A DNA stretch of 7,304 nt, from NCBI GenBank assembly GCA_015485035.1, contig WFUI01000075.1:1-7304 (forward strand). Direction: 5' to 3'. The notes beneath the pieces were generated by a model. The model made no database searches. It saw only the letters and a program-made list of their open reading frames with translations, and was not told the DNA's origin. The DNA comes from Mariprofundus sp. (lineage in GTDB: Bacteria; Pseudomonadota; Zetaproteobacteria; Mariprofundales; Mariprofundaceae). Shown piece after piece: positions 4,904 to 7,304 of the stretch; the stretch's first letter is position 1; each line of letters opens with the position of its first letter. The translations under genes were made by a program, and so were the position numbers.

Positions 4904-6190
4904 ATGCCGATTGATGTATTTATGACGCAGTTATCACCAACCATGACCGAGGGTAAAATTGCCCGCTGGTTGAAAAAGGAAGGTGATACGCTGGAATCCG
5001 GTGAAATCATGGCCGAAGTGGAAACCGATAAGGCCACGATGGAAATGGAAGTCGTGGATGAAGGCGTGATGCACAAAATCCTTGCCCCCGAGGGTTCCAC
5101 TGTCGCCGTCGGCACCGCCATTGCTGTGATTGCCGAAGATGGCGAGGAAATACCTGCCGATTACGTGCCGGAAAGCAGTGCAGAAGCGACTCCCGCAGTT
5201 GAAGCAGCGCCTGAACCCGCTGTTCAACAGACCGTTGAACCAGTGGCTCCTGCACCAGTGGAGTCCGCTCCGGCTCCGGTCGCCAGAACAGGGCGCATCA
5301 AGGCCAGCCCGCTGGCACGCCGCCTGGCCAAACAAAAAGGCATCAATCTTGCCGCCATTCAGGGTACTGGCCCGAACGGGCGCATTGTGAAAGCCGATAT
5401 TGAAAACGCTTCCAGACGAGGTATCAGTCTGGGTGGTTCCACTGCGGCAGTAACACCGCCGCCGGCACGCCCGTTGCCACAAGGCCCGTTGCCATACCAT
5501 GCCGATGAATTCGATCGTGTGGAAAACTCCATGATGCGCAAGGCGATTGCCCGCCGCTTATCTGAATCCAAGCAGCATGTGCCGCATTTCTACCTGAGTG
5601 TGGATGTTGCCATGGATCGATTGATGGATCTGCGTGCCCAGCTCAATGAAGCGGCTGACGGCGCATTCCGTTTGAGTGTGAATGATTTCATTATCAAGGC
5701 AGTTGCCAAGGCCTTGACCGACGTGCCGGCCGCCAATGCCAGCTGGACCGATAGCGATACACTGATGCACAAACATGCACATATCTCGGTGGCTGTGGCC
5801 ATTGAAGGCGGTTTGATTACGCCGGTGATCCGCTTTGCCGAGCAGAAGGGTATCACCGACATCTCCGCCGAAGTGAAGGAGCTGGCCGGTCGCGCCCGTG
5901 CCGGCGAACTGAAGCCGGAAGAATATTCAGGCGGTACATTCTCGATTTCCAATCTGGGCATGTACGGCGTTAAACAGTTCGCAGCCATCGTCAATCCGCC
6001 CGAAGGTGCCATTCTGGCAGTGGGCGGCACCGATGAACGAGCGATTGTCGAGAATGGTAGTGTCGTTGTGAAGAAGATGATGACATTGACGCTGTCCTGC
6101 GATCATCGCGTCGTCGATGGTGCGGTTGGTGCCGAGTTCCTCGCTGCCCTGAAGAAACATATTGAGTGCCCTGCCGGCACGCTGATCTGA
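4904..6190 (+). CDS. pdhC: Dihydrolipoamide acetyltransferase, E2 of pyruvate dehydrogenase, 428 aa
   Basis: Core of the PDH complex: it transfers acetyl from lipoyl lysine to CoA. Domains in order: one lipoyl domain (1-80) with the lipoylated K43 in ETDKATMEME; a flexible Pro/Ala linker (about 92-128); a peripheral subunit-binding domain (133-168, KASPLARRLAKQKGINL to GPNGRIVKADIE); a second Pro-rich linker (about 175-205); and the catalytic domain (206-428). The last includes MRKAIARRLSESKQHVPHFY (211-230), SISNLGMYG (347-355) and the active-site DHRVVDG (400-406), with H401 and D405. There is only one lipoyl domain, fewer than in E. coli AceF. ATG at 4904 was chosen because GAGGA precedes it and because the E3 gene begins with the same MPIDVFM. 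Both flanks carry copies of the CACAAAG inverted repeat. PDH rather than another 2-oxoacid E2 is inferred from the E1 neighbours. Confidence 0.95.
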   Translation: MPIDVFMTQLSPTMTEGKIARWLKKEGDTLESGEIMAEVETDKATMEMEVVDEGVMHKILAPEGSTVAVGTAIAVIAEDGEEIPADYVPESSAEATPAVEAAPEPAVQQTVEPVAPAPVESAPAPVARTGRIKASPLARRLAKQKGINLAAIQGTGPNGRIVKADIENASRRGISLGGSTAAVTPPPARPLPQGPLPYHADEFDRVENSMMRKAIARRLSESKQHVPHFYLSVDVAMDRLMDLRAQLNEAADGAFRLSVNDFIIKAVAKALTDVPAANASWTDSDTLMHKHAHISVAVAIEGGLITPVIRFAEQKGITDISAEVKELAGRARAGELKPEEYSGGTFSISNLGMYGVKQFAAIVNPPEGAILAVGGTDERAIVENGSVVVKKMMTLTLSCDHRVVDGAVGAEFLAALKKHIECPAGTLI

Positions 6191-6197
6191 TTTCCCG

Positions 6198-6265
6198 CCA
6201 CGGAGATACAAAGAAACCAGGAAAAAACATGCTTCGGTTTCCTTTGTGCCTTAGTGTCTCTGTGG
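6198..6265. repeat. 68-bp diverged CACAAAG-type inverted repeat between the E2 and E3 genes (copy 2)
   Basis: The left arm (6198-6218) starts CCACGGAGATACAAAG. The right arm (6236-6265) reads as CCACAGAGACACTAAGG and onward on the reverse strand, ending in the same AAACC. The left arm lacks one 8-base unit of the right arm and differs from the remainder at two bases plus a 1-base indel, so the stem would have a bulge. The right arm shares its octamer plan, length and orientation with the right arm of copy 1 (TTTGTGCCTT-GTGTCT-TGTGG). It starts 7 bases after the E2 stop and ends 24 bases before the E3 ATG. It is probably an older or decaying copy of the same element. Confidence 0.85.
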
Positions 6266-6289
6266 TTCATTATTTTTTGAGGTTTAGAC

Positions 6290-7304
6290 ATGCCGATTGA
6301 TGTATTTATGACTCAGTTATCACCGACCATGACGGAAGGGAAAATTGCCCGCTGGTTGAAAAAAGAGGGCGATGAACTGGTTTCCGGTGATGTAATGGCT
6401 GAAGTGGAAACCGACAAGGCCACGATGGAAATGGAAGTTGTGGATGAAGGCATCCTGCACAAAATCATTGCGCCGGAAGGCACCATTGTACCGGTTGGTG
6501 CGGCTATTGCCGTGATTGCCGAAGATGGTGAAGACGTACCGGCTGATTATATGCCGCAAAGTTCCGGTGTTGAAATGCTGGCCGAAGCTGAGACAGATAC
6601 GCCGGCAGAAGAAGCGGCGACGCTGGCTGCAGAAACTGCTCCGGAAGCTCAGGCTGCGGCTGAAATCGGCCATGCCGTACATGATGCGGAAACCGCGATT
6701 GAAGAAGAAGCCGAACTGAATCTGAAACCGTCCGGTCTGTTCAATGCCGATGGTGAGTATGATGTCGTCGTCATCGGGGCCGGACCCGGCGGTTATGTGG
6801 CAGCCATACGTGCAGCACAACTGGGCTTGAAAGTGGCCTGTATTGAATCCACCCATCTGGGTGGCATCTGTCTGAACTGGGGTTGTATCCCCACCAAGGC
6901 GTTATTACGCACCGCCGAAGTCATCAATATTATCCAGCACAGCGGGGATACGCTGGGACTGGGCGTCAGTGAAGCCAATCCCGATCTTGAAAAAGCTGTC
7001 GCCCGTTCGCGTGCAATTTCCGCCAAACTGAATAACGGCATCGGGTTTTTGTTCAAGAAGAACAAAGTGGAGCATATCGAAGGTTTTGCCTCATTCGAAT
7101 CCGGCAACAGACTGATGGTCAAGGATGGCGAAGGAAATGAGAAGCAGGTTACCGCCAAACATGTGATTGTCGCCACCGGTGCGCGTGCACGCGCATTCCC
7201 GGGCATGGATGTCGATAACGAAGTGATTATCACCTACAAACAGGCGCTTGCTCCCAAAGCATTGCCGAAGAAACTGCTGGTAATCGGCTCCGGTGCGATC
7301 GGTA
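6290..7304 (+). CDS. lpdA: Lipoyl-domain-bearing dihydrolipoamide dehydrogenase (E3) of PDH, partial at right edge
   Basis: E3 reoxidises the dihydrolipoyl group of E2 using FAD, a redox disulfide and NAD+. The frame is open from ATG at 6290 to the right edge (338 codons plus one base). Residues 1-80 are a lipoyl domain with K43 in ETDKATMEME, 77 of 92 residues identical to the start of E2. Residues 93-150 are an acidic Ala/Glu linker, unlike the Pro-rich E2 linker. The E3 part starts near 155: FAD-binding YDVVVIGAGPGGYVAA (157-172); redox-active C194 and C199 in GGICLNWGCIPTK (191-203); ATGARAR (295-301); and the first residues of the NAD-binding GSGAIG (333-338), where the window ends. The remaining NAD, central and dimerisation parts are outside. 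TGAGG (6278-6282) precedes the ATG by 7 bases. E3 enzymes with an N-terminal lipoyl domain are known, for example Neisseria P64k and Ralstonia PdhL. Confidence 0.94.
   Translation, partial: MPIDVFMTQLSPTMTEGKIARWLKKEGDELVSGDVMAEVETDKATMEMEVVDEGILHKIIAPEGTIVPVGAAIAVIAEDGEDVPADYMPQSSGVEMLAEAETDTPAEEAATLAAETAPEAQAAAEIGHAVHDAETAIEEEAELNLKPSGLFNADGEYDVVVIGAGPGGYVAAIRAAQLGLKVACIESTHLGGICLNWGCIPTKALLRTAEVINIIQHSGDTLGLGVSEANPDLEKAVARSRAISAKLNNGIGFLFKKNKVEHIEGFASFESGNRLMVKDGEGNEKQVTAKHVIVATGARARAFPGMDVDNEVIITYKQALAPKALPKKLLVIGSGAIG

Overview
The window is ordinary bacterial chromosome. The clearest part is a plus-strand pyruvate dehydrogenase (PDH) gene cluster that fills the right two thirds (about 2757 to the right edge, where it is cut). 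E1 is a separate alpha/beta pair rather than a single AceE-type chain. E2 and E3 each begin with a lipoyl domain. Together with YciH/SUI1-type and PpiC-type genes and strong GAGG-like ribosome sites, this points to a Gram-negative proteobacterium of moderate GC. A zetaproteobacterium-like lineage is my guess only; no 16S or other decisive marker is present.

Layout from the left. The last 23 codons of an unidentified membrane protein end at 74 and are followed by a textbook intrinsic terminator (110-137). A plus-strand GT-B glycosyltransferase starts at a TTG codon (200-1462). Three minus-strand genes follow, transcribed towards it: yciH (2529-2161), ppiC (2138-1833) and a 40-codon single-pass membrane protein (1710-1588). 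A divergent intergenic region (2530-2756) separates yciH from the PDH genes. The PDH genes are pdhA (E1 alpha, 2757-3806), pdhB (E1 beta, 3809-4789), the E2 acetyltransferase (4904-6190) and a lipoyl-E3 dihydrolipoamide dehydrogenase (6290 to the edge, 338 codons visible).

The PDH products act as one cytoplasmic complex. E1 alpha/beta decarboxylates pyruvate on thiamine diphosphate and acetylates the lipoyl lysine of E2. E2 passes the acetyl group to CoA, and E3 reoxidises the dihydrolipoyl group with FAD and NAD+. The two extra gaps in this operon, before E2 and before E3, each hold one copy of a 68-69 bp inverted repeat built from CACAAAG-like octamers. The lipoyl modules just downstream of the two copies are near duplicates (77 of 92 residues identical). 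This suggests that a repeat-plus-lipoyl unit was copied in front of the E3 gene, and that the mRNA carries a long hairpin on each side of the E2 cistron.

I see no CRISPR array, transposase, rRNA, tRNA or defence gene. The points most worth a second look are the hairpin repeats paired with the duplicated lipoyl domain, and the 40-residue membrane protein.
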